Shown here one piece after another: positions 27,058 to 36,435 of a stretch of 64,000 nucleotides of DNA. The DNA is from CAUZFZ01 sp963579025. GTDB lineage: Bacteria > Planctomycetota > Planctomycetia > Planctomycetales > Planctomycetaceae. Location of the stretch: assembly GCA_963579025.1 (NCBI GenBank), contig CAUZFZ010000007.1, positions 1-64,000 on the forward strand. The letters run 5' to 3'. The notes under the pieces were generated by a model. That model made no database searches and was not told the DNA's origin. It was given only the letters and a program-made list of their open reading frames with translations. Each line of letters begins with the position of its first letter. Position 1 is the first letter of the stretch. A program made the position numbers and the translations under genes.

Positions 27058-27936
27058 ATGCCCATCGACATCGCTGTTGTCCCCGTCGCCGGTCACGGAA
27101 CGCGGCTGCTGCCCGCGACAAAGTCTCAGCCCAAGGAAATGCTGCCGGTGGGCCGCAAGCCTGTCGTGCAGTACGTGGTGGAGGAACTGGCCCAATCCGG
27201 GATCAGCCGGATGCTGTTCGTGACAGGAGCCAGCAAGACGTCCATCGAAAACCACTTCGATATCGACGACGGGCTGATCTCATATCTCCGCGAAACCGGT
27301 CGTGAGGACGAACTCCAGGAGCTGGAATTCGAACGCCGCGACATCGAGTACTTCTACACGCGACAGCGGCGGCAGCTCGGGCTGGGCCACGCCGTGTTGT
27401 GTGCGAAGTCACTGATTGGCAGCCAGTCGTTCGTCGTTGCTCTGGGCGATTCGATCATCGGAGTGAACGCCAAGTCGGACATCGTGCACCGCATGGTCGA
27501 CGAATTCGAGCAATCGAAGGCAGACATCGTGGTGGCTTTCGAGGAAGTGCCGGCGCAGGACGTGACTCGGTACGGCATCGCAAAACCACGTGGCGACGTG
27601 GCGGATCGATTCGAACTCGATGACCTGATCGAAAAGCCGTCCGTCGATGAAGCGCCGAGCCGACTGGCCGTAGCGTCACGGTACATCTTCAGCCCGGCAA
27701 TTTTTGAAGCTCTGGATGAAACTGAACCGGGCAAAGGCGGCGAGATCCAACTAACGGACGCAATCCGAATTCTGCTGGCGCGCGGAGCAAAAGGCGTGGG
27801 ACTCAGGCTGCCTGAAGGTGAGCGGCGGTTCGACATCGGAAACTATGGCAGCTACTTTCGCGCGTTCGTGGATTTCGCTCTGGCAGACCCCGACTACGGC
27901 GACGCACTCAGAGAACACCTGCGCGGACAACTGTGA
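27058..27936 (+). CDS. galU: UTP-glucose-1-phosphate uridylyltransferase
   Basis: 292 residues from the ATG at 27058. The motif GHGTRLLPATKSQPKEMLPV is the GalU active-site loop (the usual GLGTR is GHGTR here). VQYVVEELAQSG, GLGHAVLCAK, ALGDSI and the C-terminal FDIGNYGSYFRAFVDFAL also fit. It makes UDP-glucose. It lies divergent to manC across 195 bp and is followed after 43 bp by an M20 peptidase gene. Confidence 0.95.
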   Translation: MPIDIAVVPVAGHGTRLLPATKSQPKEMLPVGRKPVVQYVVEELAQSGISRMLFVTGASKTSIENHFDIDDGLISYLRETGREDELQELEFERRDIEYFYTRQRRQLGLGHAVLCAKSLIGSQSFVVALGDSIIGVNAKSDIVHRMVDEFEQSKADIVVAFEEVPAQDVTRYGIAKPRGDVADRFELDDLIEKPSVDEAPSRLAVASRYIFSPAIFEALDETEPGKGGEIQLTDAIRILLARGAKGVGLRLPEGERRFDIGNYGSYFRAFVDFALADPDYGDALREHLRGQL

Positions 27937-27979
27937 TTCGCTCTCCCCGAAGCATCCTGTGATGGAAGGTCGTACCACC

Positions 27980-29107
27980 ATGGACGCACTCGAATACACA
28001 AAACAACTGGTCTCGTTCGAATCGACCAGCGTGCTCTCCAACGTGCCCGTCACCGACTACGCCGAAGAGCAGTTACGGCGTATCGGATTTCTGACTGAGC
28101 GGATTGAGTACGACGACAAGAACGGCGTCCGCAAAGCCTGCGTCGTCGGTCGCAAGGGGCCTGGCAAGGGTGGGATGGCCTATTTCGGACACACAGATGT
28201 CGTGCCCGCCGATCCGTGGTTCAGCGAAGAACACGGTCCCTTCGAACCGACTGTCGTGGGAGACCGGCTGTATGGACGCGGCTCGTGTGACATGAAAGGG
28301 TCCGTTGCCTGCATGCTGGCGGCAGCCGAGCAGTTCTCGCCCGGCGATCTGCAGCGCCCCATTTACATCACCTGCACGTCCGACGAGGAAATCGGTTATG
28401 GCGGAGCAGCTCAGGTGGCCCAGCGATCCGATCTGTTTCAGGAGATGGTCGGCGGTAATGCCAACGCGATCATTGGCGAACCAACACTGCTGGAAGTCGT
28501 CTACGCACATAAAGGCGTTGTCGGCCTGGTCGCTCGATCGAAGGGGAAAGCGTCTCACTCAAGCACACGAGAAGGTCTGAACGCGAACCTGGCGATGATT
28601 CCGTACCTCGTCGAGATGAAGAAGATTCACGACGAACTGGAAGCCGACACGGCGTGGCACAATGACGAATTCGATCCGCCGGTCGTCAGTTGGAACATCG
28701 GCATTAATGATCACACGCGGGCGGTCAACATCACGCCGCCGCAAAGCATCTGCACGGTCTACTTTCGAGCCATGCCGGGACAGGACGCCGGCGCGTTGAT
28801 CGACCGGGCGCGAGCCGCAGCCGAACAGAATGGTTTGGAATTCGAAGTGCCCGTCAGTGGCGATCCCGTCTATACCGATCCCAATTCAGATTTCGTGAAA
28901 GAGGTTCAACAACTCGCCGGACGCGAGAAGGCGACGACGGTTTCCTATGGAACGGACGGAGCCAAGCTGAGTGCTTTGAAGAACATGGTGGTGTTTGGAC
29001 CGGGCAGCATCGCTCAGGCGCACACGCATGATGAATGGATTGCTCTGGATCAGCTCACTCGCGGTACGGAAATGTACGCGAAGCTGATTCGCCACTGGTG
29101 CTGCTGA
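27980..29107 (+). CDS. M20 family zinc peptidase/deacylase (ArgE/DapE type)
   Basis: 375 residues from the ATG at 27980, with GGAAGG about 10 nt upstream. Metal-site motifs of the M20 family are visible: YFGHTDVVPA, GRGSCDMKGSVACMLA, TSDEEIGYGG with the catalytic Glu, and FGPGSIAQAHTHDEWI near the end. Between them is the dimerisation domain (HSSTREGLNANLA). It should hydrolyse an N-acyl amino acid or small peptide; ArgE, DapE or carboxypeptidase activity cannot be separated by eye. It is probably co-transcribed with galU and the downstream large exported protein (12-bp gap). Confidence 0.88.
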   Translation: MDALEYTKQLVSFESTSVLSNVPVTDYAEEQLRRIGFLTERIEYDDKNGVRKACVVGRKGPGKGGMAYFGHTDVVPADPWFSEEHGPFEPTVVGDRLYGRGSCDMKGSVACMLAAAEQFSPGDLQRPIYITCTSDEEIGYGGAAQVAQRSDLFQEMVGGNANAIIGEPTLLEVVYAHKGVVGLVARSKGKASHSSTREGLNANLAMIPYLVEMKKIHDELEADTAWHNDEFDPPVVSWNIGINDHTRAVNITPPQSICTVYFRAMPGQDAGALIDRARAAAEQNGLEFEVPVSGDPVYTDPNSDFVKEVQQLAGREKATTVSYGTDGAKLSALKNMVVFGPGSIAQAHTHDEWIALDQLTRGTEMYAKLIRHWCC

Positions 29108-29119
29108 AAGACCCGAGTC

Positions 29120-32089
29120 ATGGAACACCCGTCGAGAGCCGGTTTGGTTATTCAGGCGATCCTGATTTGCCTGACCGCATTCGTTTCGCAATCGGCATAC
29201 GCGCAGGAAGACGGCTCAGCACCACTGCCTCCAGGCGAGGCACTGCGTTCGTTTGAGCTGCATGCCGAATTCCGCGTCGAACTCGTCGCGAGTGAACCGC
29301 TGGTCCAGGATCCGGTGGCGATGGCCTTTGATGAAGACGGTGTGCTGTACGTCATCGAATATCCCGAATTCAACGAGTATCAGTTCCCGCGCGGTGTGAG
29401 CCGCAAGAGCCGCGTCAAGCGGCTGATCGACGAAGACGGCGACGGTCAATTCGACTCTGCAACGGTATTTGTCGAAGCGCCGTTTGCGACGGCGGTCATC
29501 TGCTATGACGGTGGAGTATTTGTCGGGGCTCCGCCGGACGTACTGTTCTGTCGCGATACGGATCAGGACGGCGTCGCTGATGAAAAGCGAGTTGTCCTGA
29601 CTGGCTTTGGGCGCGACTTCGCTGGTGGCGGACTGCTCAACTCGTTCCGCTGGGGACTCGATCAGCGCATTCACATGGCCACGGGATTTGCCGGCGGAAA
29701 GGTCATCCGGCTTGGAAACACTGATTCAAAACCCGTCGATGTGCGCAGTCGCGGCCTCATTCTCAACCCGCGAACACTGGAAATCGAAGCCACCAGCGGC
29801 GGCGGTCAGCATGGCCTGGGGATCGATGACTGGGGCAACAAGTATCTGTGCTCCAACGTGTATCCGCTGCAGCATCTGATCTACGACGATCGGTATGTCG
29901 CCCGGAATCCGTTCTTTGCGCCGCCCGCAGCCACCCGCAACATCAACGGAGAAGACCCGCTGGCCACACTGAAGCGAATCAGTCCGCTTGAACCCTGGCG
30001 AGTTGCTCGCTCGCGATCGGTGGCTCAGGAACGACCGGAAGGTGAAGGCAGTCGCGCCGGCGGCGTATTCACATCGGCCAGCGGCATAACGGTCTATCGA
30101 GGTGATGCGTTCCCCGATGACTTCTATGGCAACGTGTTCGTCGGCGAGGTCGCCAACAATCTTGTGTACCGCGCGCGCATCGAGTCACGCGGCATCGAAC
30201 GGATCGCCCTGCGAGCCGACCGTAAGGCTGCCGAGTTTCTCGCATCGAAGGATCCGTGGTTTCGACCGGTCCAGTTCGCCAATGGTCCCGACGGCGCGCT
30301 GTATGTCGTCGACATGTACCGGGAACTCATCGAAGGAGCGGCGTTCGTGCCGCGTGAATCGCTGGCGAAGATTGACCCCAGTCGCGGTACGAGTCTGGGC
30401 CGCATCTACCGCGTGGTGCCTCGATCGTTCGAGCGGCGATCACCGCCACGCTTGAGTAAGTCAACGACGCCAGAGTTGATTCAACTGCTGCAGCACGGCA
30501 ATGCGTGGCATCGGGAAACCGCCGCGAGATTACTGGTGCAGCGTGACGATCCGACCGCCATTGGATTACTGCAACAACTTGCCCGCACTTCGAAAATTCC
30601 GCAGGCGCGCGTCGTTGCTCTCATCACTCTGGCATCACTGCGGGCTCTCCAGCCCGCGCTACTGGTGCATTCGCTGGAGGACGAGAGTCCCCGCGTGCGT
30701 GAGCAGGCTGTTCGGCTCGCCGAATCGCAGAAGGACGCATCGCCAGAACTGGAGAACGCTCTGTTTGGCCGAGTGTCCGATCCCGACATTCACGTTCGCT
30801 ATCAACTGGCTTTCTCACTGGGAGCATTTCAAGGCTCTCAACGCAACGCGTCGCTCGCCACCCTTATACGGGCGGAGTCAGCCAACCAATGGCTGATGAC
30901 CGCCGTGCAAAGCTCTCTGTCGTCGGGTGGCGGCGAAGTGTTCGCGCGAATGGTGGAGGATCCGCAGACATTTCGCCAGGAATCAGTAAAGCGATTCTTA
31001 CTCGATCTGGCGACGCAAATCGGACGGCAGAGTTCACGACAAAGCAACAGAAGCGAACTGACGGAAGTGCTGAAGAGCCTTGCGACGCTAGAGGACTCGC
31101 ACGAAGAATTCGTAATTACAGTGCTGCAGAAACTGCTCGTTCGTGGTCAGCTTGCGGAGTTAAGTGATGTGAGTGGCATCGAGGCAGCTCAAGCGACTTT
31201 CCGGAAAAGTCTGCAGTTTGCAAAGCAACGGTGCCGTGACGAATCGCAGCCTGTTGAGCTGCGCGTTCAGAGTGTGCGAATTCTTGGACTGGCGAGTCTT
31301 GCTGATCAGGAACTGTCGCTGATATTCGGACAGCTCCTGGATCCCGATCAGCTCGAACCAATTCAGTCGGCCGCATGTGACACACTCGCCCGCTTTAAGT
31401 CGCCTCAGGTTGCGGATGTGCTCCTTAGTCGCTGGTCTCGCATGACTCCCCTCGTGCGGGGTCGGGCCATCGAGACGCTGTTGTCACGCTCTATTTGGAC
31501 CTCGCAGGTTTTCGATGCAATTGAAGGGAAGACCGTTTTTCGAAACGACATCGACTCGGCCCGCATCCGTCTGCTGGAACTCCAGTCCGATGAAACAACG
31601 CGGTCTCGAATTCAACGCCTGTTTCCGACGGATCGTGGCGTCGCTCGCCAGTCAGTCATTGTGGCTTATCAGTCTTCGCTGAAGCTCAAAGGTGACATGG
31701 ACCGCGGACGTGAAGTGTTCAAGCGAACCTGCGCTGTGTGCCACAAACGAAAGCAACTGGGCAAATCAGCCGGACCACACCTGAACGACACGGCCCGCAG
31801 ACCCGCCGAAGTTCTACTGGTCGACATCCTCGACCCTGGCCGCGAGATGAAGTCGCTGTACCAGAATTACGTGGTGCACATGTCCGATGGCCGTGTCCTG
31901 ACCGGAATGATCCTGGACGAGACGCCGAACGGAATCCGACTGCAACAGGCGGACGGCAAACTCCGGGAGGTCCTGCGAATCGACATCGAGCGACTACAGT
32001 CAACCGGCATCTCATTCATGCCGGAAGGTCTGGAGAAGTCCATCGACCTGCAGGCGATGGCCGACCTGCTGAGGTTTCTGGGGCACTGA
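29120..32089 (+). CDS. PVC-type propeller, HEAT-repeat and cytochrome c protein
   Basis: 989 residues with a signal peptide cleaved near SAYA. Residues about 45-430 form the beta-propeller of the planctomycete membrane-bound dehydrogenase family (TIGR02604-like: VASEPLVQDPVAMAFDEDG, GGGQHGLGIDDWGN, FANGPDGALYVVDMYRE). Residues about 440-850 are HEAT-like helices. The C-terminus is the PVC heme domain (TIGR02603-like) with CAVCH at 871-875, LNDTARRPAEVLLVDILDP and GRVLTGMI. It probably oxidises a sugar-like substrate in the periplasm and passes electrons to its c-type heme; this is inferred from family. Confidence 0.92.
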   Translation: MEHPSRAGLVIQAILICLTAFVSQSAYAQEDGSAPLPPGEALRSFELHAEFRVELVASEPLVQDPVAMAFDEDGVLYVIEYPEFNEYQFPRGVSRKSRVKRLIDEDGDGQFDSATVFVEAPFATAVICYDGGVFVGAPPDVLFCRDTDQDGVADEKRVVLTGFGRDFAGGGLLNSFRWGLDQRIHMATGFAGGKVIRLGNTDSKPVDVRSRGLILNPRTLEIEATSGGGQHGLGIDDWGNKYLCSNVYPLQHLIYDDRYVARNPFFAPPAATRNINGEDPLATLKRISPLEPWRVARSRSVAQERPEGEGSRAGGVFTSASGITVYRGDAFPDDFYGNVFVGEVANNLVYRARIESRGIERIALRADRKAAEFLASKDPWFRPVQFANGPDGALYVVDMYRELIEGAAFVPRESLAKIDPSRGTSLGRIYRVVPRSFERRSPPRLSKSTTPELIQLLQHGNAWHRETAARLLVQRDDPTAIGLLQQLARTSKIPQARVVALITLASLRALQPALLVHSLEDESPRVREQAVRLAESQKDASPELENALFGRVSDPDIHVRYQLAFSLGAFQGSQRNASLATLIRAESANQWLMTAVQSSLSSGGGEVFARMVEDPQTFRQESVKRFLLDLATQIGRQSSRQSNRSELTEVLKSLATLEDSHEEFVITVLQKLLVRGQLAELSDVSGIEAAQATFRKSLQFAKQRCRDESQPVELRVQSVRILGLASLADQELSLIFGQLLDPDQLEPIQSAACDTLARFKSPQVADVLLSRWSRMTPLVRGRAIETLLSRSIWTSQVFDAIEGKTVFRNDIDSARIRLLELQSDETTRSRIQRLFPTDRGVARQSVIVAYQSSLKLKGDMDRGREVFKRTCAVCHKRKQLGKSAGPHLNDTARRPAEVLLVDILDPGREMKSLYQNYVVHMSDGRVLTGMILDETPNGIRLQQADGKLREVLRIDIERLQSTGISFMPEGLEKSIDLQAMADLLRFLGH

Positions 32090-32097
32090 TCGTTACA

Positions 32098-32400
32098 TCT
32101 CTCAAGCGGAAGCGTGAGTTTTGAAGTTGCACATTTCTGGACTGCGGTGATGCATCACCGCTTTCCTATCGTGGCGAAGCCACTCTTGCGGCGGAGCCGC
32201 TTTCCATCTGTTTTCGACGACGCGTCTACCATTCCGTCCAAGACGGAGTAAGCAGAAAACACTGAAAAGAAAGCGGCTTCGCAGCAAATGGAAAAATGGG
32301 AAAGCGACGATGCATCGTCGCACTCCGAGAGTGTGCAACTTCAAATAGCGTGAGCGAGGCAAAGTAGGCCGGAACAAGCGCAGCGCAGTTCCGGCCTACA
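32098..32400. repeat. Mosaic of palindromic repeats
   Basis: A CTCAAGCGGAAGCGTGAG unit (whose translation gives SLKRKRE) is followed by an outer palindrome with arms TTTGAAGTTGCACA and TGTGCAACTTCAAA (about 32122-32346). Its inside is a chain of hairpins such as GCGGTGATGCATCACCGC and GCGACGATGCATCGTCGC. A separate GTAGGCCGGAACAAGCGC palindrome ends it at about 32367-32399. The whole 330-bp gap is repeat. Confidence 0.8.
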
Positions 32401-32421
32401 GAAGAACTCGCGACATCTCGA

Positions 32422-34869
32422 TCACTCGCCGACGGTCTCGGTGTCTGGATCGCTGTCAACGCTCTGCTGCACCAACTTGCCCTCGGGCTTGAGAATCCCG
32501 CGTGTGGAACTGCCATCCTGCGCGAGCAGTCGCTTCGATTCCTTCAGCAGGAATGCGGGATCACTGAATGGTTCGTAGCTGATGTCCTGCCAGCGAACGA
32601 GACCGGCCGGGTCGATCAGGAATGTGCCGTGCAGCGGCACCTGCTCGAAGTCGTCGTACGCACGCCAGGCCTTGAACACATCCAGCTCTTCGTTGGAAAC
32701 CAGAGGGAACGGCATTCCGCCTTCATAGTTGTCGATGGACTGTTGCAGGTCGGATTCCGAATCCGTGCTGATGGCCACAATGTCGATGCCCGCTTCCCGA
32801 TACTTCTCCGTCTCCGGAGCAAACTTCTTGAGTTGTTCGGCGCAGTGCAGGCAGCCGTATCCCAGATAGAAGATCACAACGACCGGTTTGCCTTCATAGC
32901 CAGCCAGTGACAATGACTTACCGGCAGTGTCTTTGAGCGTCCAGTTCGTCGCCGGCGTTGGCTGCCAGCGGAACGGGCCGAGTGAATCCAGTTCCGGACG
33001 CGACCCGAAGTCCTCGGGGCGAGGCTTTGACACACGCCAGTCTTCCGGAAATTCCAGGGCGGCCGCAATCGGCTTGAGACGATCAAAGACGGGTGATCCG
33101 AACTGAATCTCGCCGGAGATTTCCCGCAGTGCTTCAAACCCCTTGCGAGCTTCGTCTTTCTTGTCGGCACGCCACAGAATTTCGATTCGTCCCGCCATGG
33201 GCTGAACCCGTTTGTCTCGTGACTTCAGGTAGCTGTCCGCCGCCTTGATGGCGTCTTCCAATTTGCCGGCGAGGCTTTGCGCCTGGGCCACCATCAGGCC
33301 GTCGGCGCGACCCTTACGCAATTCAGCGATGGCCTTTTCGAAGTCACCTGCGACAAACAACTGATGCCCCTTGATCGCGGCGATGGCCTGTTGCACAGGC
33401 GCCCGTGGATCGGGAGTGGCTGGCGTCGGCTTTGGTTTGGCTTCGGGCATTGGCGGAGCATCGGGGCGGCGACTCTTTTCCGCTGCCTGGCGACGCTTCT
33501 CAGCTTCCGCTCGCCGTTTCTTCTCGGCGTCTTCCTTCTTCTTTTTCGCAGCCGCGTCGTTCTTCTGTTTCTGTTTTTCGGCAGCCTTCAGTTTGGTGTC
33601 CAGCTGAGCCATGACTTCCTTGACCTTGTCCTCGTGACCCAGCCGTGCCTGAGCGATTCCCAGGAATCGCAGTCGCTTCAGTTGCTCTTTGTCGACAGTC
33701 GTTGGTTCGAGATAGGGCTGTTCGCACAATGAGACAAGCAGTTCCCACTGCTCGAATCGGGCCAGCTCCTCGAACAGGCGACGCCGTCCGTAGGAAGCGC
33801 TCCCGCGACTGATCGAGTTGTACTTCGGGTGTCGCGGCAGCTCGGTCATATTCATGGCCAGATCAACTGCGTCCCGCCAGCGGCCCGTGTGGCCGAGGTT
33901 GCGGATCAACCACTCGTTGTTGTGGGCGAAGTTGTGAATCTGATCCGGCAGGACGCGGTCGCGCATCATGTGAGCGTGATCGACTCGGGCGGACGCTTCC
34001 TGCTGCCATGCCCCGTCGGAGTAACGCTTCAGCCGCGAATAGATGTGCCCGGGCATGTGCCACATGTGAGCGATGTCCGGTGCCGCCGACCCACACTTAG
34101 CCGCGGAGTTCAGGGCTTTCGCGGAATCCTTGTGGTCCCACAGGTGAATCCGGAAGTGATGCGACGGATGCAGAGGCTCGACAGCCAGCACTTCGTTAAG
34201 AGCTTTGTCAGCATCTTCGTACGACTTCTTCAGGTCGGTCCGGAAACGATACATCGCGTACGCTCGAGCCGCCTGAGTTTCCAGTTCGTCCGGGAACTCC
34301 TTTGCCATTTTCTCCAGCTCAGCAAAGTACGCCTTCGACTTCTTTGCCTTGTTCTTTTCCTTGCTGTTGAGATATCCGTTGAGCGCCTCGATCATCATCC
34401 GTTCGAGTGCACCCGCCTGTTCCTTGCGCTTCATCGCTTCCTCGATGAAAGCCTTGGATCGCTTGGAATTGCGGCCGTTGGCTTTGGCCATGCCCCAGTA
34501 AGCAATGGCGCAATCGGGGTCGAGCATCGCGGCTTGTCGGAATGACCGCTCGGCTTCCAGCGTCCAGTAGCCGTACAGTTGTCCCATGCCCTGACGCACG
34601 AAGTCAGCCGCCTCGGGGACCTTTGTCGTGACGTTGAACCGAATCGTGCCCGTGCCCTTCATCAGATAGGCCTTCTGCCGCGGACCTTCGTTAAAGGCTT
34701 CGCCGTGAGCCGAATGTCCCGCAGCGACTCCAGCCTGTGATTCGTCCGCGCTGGGAATCGATTCAGCGTCCGCGACCTTCGGTTCCTGAGCTTTGACGTG
34801 ATCGGCACACAGCCAGACAAGACAAGAAGCGGTCAGACACAGCACGACGCTGCGGAATCGATGAATCAT
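32422..34869 (-). CDS. Exported TPR protein with C-terminal AhpC/TSA-type redoxin
   Basis: 815 residues from the ATG at 34869, which gives a signal peptide (MIHRFRSVVLCLTASCLVWL). TPR-like helices cover about 60-410. A Lys/Glu/Ala-rich coil then a Pro-rich linker lies near 430-510, followed by more helical repeats. The last 165 residues form a peroxiredoxin/thioredoxin fold with Cys673-LH-Cys676 in GYGCLHCAEQLKKF and TFLIDPAGLVRWQDIS. It should be an exported thiol-disulfide or peroxide-handling protein that binds partners by its TPRs. It is divergent from an MFS transporter gene. Confidence 0.85.
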   Translation of the reverse strand: MIHRFRSVVLCLTASCLVWLCADHVKAQEPKVADAESIPSADESQAGVAAGHSAHGEAFNEGPRQKAYLMKGTGTIRFNVTTKVPEAADFVRQGMGQLYGYWTLEAERSFRQAAMLDPDCAIAYWGMAKANGRNSKRSKAFIEEAMKRKEQAGALERMMIEALNGYLNSKEKNKAKKSKAYFAELEKMAKEFPDELETQAARAYAMYRFRTDLKKSYEDADKALNEVLAVEPLHPSHHFRIHLWDHKDSAKALNSAAKCGSAAPDIAHMWHMPGHIYSRLKRYSDGAWQQEASARVDHAHMMRDRVLPDQIHNFAHNNEWLIRNLGHTGRWRDAVDLAMNMTELPRHPKYNSISRGSASYGRRRLFEELARFEQWELLVSLCEQPYLEPTTVDKEQLKRLRFLGIAQARLGHEDKVKEVMAQLDTKLKAAEKQKQKNDAAAKKKKEDAEKKRRAEAEKRRQAAEKSRRPDAPPMPEAKPKPTPATPDPRAPVQQAIAAIKGHQLFVAGDFEKAIAELRKGRADGLMVAQAQSLAGKLEDAIKAADSYLKSRDKRVQPMAGRIEILWRADKKDEARKGFEALREISGEIQFGSPVFDRLKPIAAALEFPEDWRVSKPRPEDFGSRPELDSLGPFRWQPTPATNWTLKDTAGKSLSLAGYEGKPVVVIFYLGYGCLHCAEQLKKFAPETEKYREAGIDIVAISTDSESDLQQSIDNYEGGMPFPLVSNEELDVFKAWRAYDDFEQVPLHGTFLIDPAGLVRWQDISYEPFSDPAFLLKESKRLLAQDGSSTRGILKPEGKLVQQSVDSDPDTETVGE

Positions 34870-34991
34870 CAGTCCACCCCGGAGAAGACGAACGGGTAAC
34901 ACAACCGCTCCTTTATAACCGTTGTCTGCCCGCTGAATAAATCGACCAACACGTTTTGTTTGCCGCAAGGACAACAACTATTCTCAGCACC

Positions 34992-36224
34992 ATGCAGATG
35001 AACGAATCGGATTCGACGACCCAGTTTGCGTGGACCTCGCTGATTTGCCTGGCGCTGCTGCACACGCTGGTTGACACGTGTGCCCTCTTGATCGCTCCAC
35101 TGTGGCCTCGACTGGATGCACTTTATGGATTCGGAGTCGCCGGGCTGTCTCTGGCATTTGTCGCTCAGTCGATGCCGACTTCGATCAGTCAGGCCGTGTT
35201 CGGATGGCTGCGGGACCGTCGGGCTGCTCCAGTCTGGCTCTGGCTGGGTCCCATCATCGCCGCCCTGTTTCTGACATCCATCGGGCTGATCGAGCATCGA
35301 GGCGTACTGTTTGCTCTGCTGCTGATTGGCGGAATCGGAGTTGGTGCATTTCATCCGGAAGCGGCCGTCCTTGCGGGTCGACTGATCCCGGGCGAACGGA
35401 CGCGCGGTTTGTCGCTGTTTATGTTCGGCGGTTCGCTAGGTCTTGCGCTGGGGCCGATCCTCAGTGGGTTGATTGTGGCACAGCGAGGATTATCCGGACT
35501 GACGCTGCTGACCATTCCAATCGTGGTCCTGGTCGCGTTTCTGTTTCTCGCTGGTCGTTTGAGCGGCGCGGCCAGCCGACTCCTGACTGCGCCGGTGGCG
35601 GATAAAAACAAGGCGTCGCCGTCGTTGAGTGAAACACTGGAAGGCCGGGGCGGCTTTGCCGTGTTAATGCTCACGGTGTGCTCGCTGCGTCTTGTGCCCA
35701 ACATGGCAATGGACAAAGTGCTGGCGTTTACGCTCAGTCAGCCTCGGTGGGGATTCTCGGAACCGGAAATCGGAATGGCTCAGTCAGTCTTTCTGATCGC
35801 GGCCAGTGTCGGCATGTTTTTCATGGTGTTTCGTTTTCGACCTGGCTGGGAGAAGACCTTCATGGTGGTCTGCCCATTGGCGGGTATCCCGCTGATGCTG
35901 ATTCTGGCCTGGAGCGACTGCCCGCCGTGGCTGTTGTTCACGACGCTGGCACTGTCCGGCATGGTGCTGTGGGGGACATCACCGGCAATGGTCTCCTACG
36001 CTCAACAGCAGTTCCCCAAAGGCGCGGGACTGGCATCAGCATTGACGATGGGCATGGCCTGGGGCATCGGCGGCCTGATCCAGGCCCCGATTACTTCGTA
36101 CTTCCAGAAAGCCGGGACGCCACAAATGACATTCATGGCGTGTGTCCCGTGCCTGCTCGTCGCGGGACTGGCAGCCACTCTGTTGCCCGCATGTCCGAAA
36201 GCGGAAGCGTCACAGCCTGTCTAA
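34992..36224 (+). CDS. MFS transporter, fosmidomycin-resistance (Fsr)-like
   Basis: 410 residues with about twelve membrane segments and no signal peptide. The N-terminal half has LLHTLVDTCALLIAPLWPRL, GIGVGAFHPEAAVLAGRL and FGGSLGLALGPILSG, the pattern of the Fsr-like MFS group. It should be a proton-driven efflux or uptake carrier; the substrate is unknown. The first of two nearby Met codons (34992) was taken as the start. It is followed by a palindromic repeat, which may end its transcript. Confidence 0.85.
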   Translation: MQMNESDSTTQFAWTSLICLALLHTLVDTCALLIAPLWPRLDALYGFGVAGLSLAFVAQSMPTSISQAVFGWLRDRRAAPVWLWLGPIIAALFLTSIGLIEHRGVLFALLLIGGIGVGAFHPEAAVLAGRLIPGERTRGLSLFMFGGSLGLALGPILSGLIVAQRGLSGLTLLTIPIVVLVAFLFLAGRLSGAASRLLTAPVADKNKASPSLSETLEGRGGFAVLMLTVCSLRLVPNMAMDKVLAFTLSQPRWGFSEPEIGMAQSVFLIAASVGMFFMVFRFRPGWEKTFMVVCPLAGIPLMLILAWSDCPPWLLFTTLALSGMVLWGTSPAMVSYAQQQFPKGAGLASALTMGMAWGIGGLIQAPITSYFQKAGTPQMTFMACVPCLLVAGLAATLLPACPKAEASQPV

Positions 36225-36252
36225 AGCAATTTCACAGTTGACCGCCAGGATT

Positions 36253-36358
36253 GATGGCCACAAAAAGCACGAGAAGACACGAAAACTCTATGCTCGCTCT
36301 TACAGAGATGTGGCCGTGCCAGCTTTCTTTTTGTGTCTCTTCGTGTTTCTTGTGGCCA
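36253..36358. repeat. Interspersed palindrome, GGCCACAA..CACGA family
   Basis: GATGGCCACAAAAAGCACGA at the left is mirrored by TTCGTGTTTCTTGTGGCC at the right, with further matching GAAGACACGAAAA against TTTTTGTGTCTC inside. It lies downstream of the MFS gene and of the convergent thioredoxin-like gene. Confidence 0.8.
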
Positions 36359-36435
36359 ACCCATGAACAGGAATGACTTGTTCTTCGCCTTGAATGCGCT
36401 CATGTTGCACGAAGTGCCTTCTCCCTGAGAGAACG

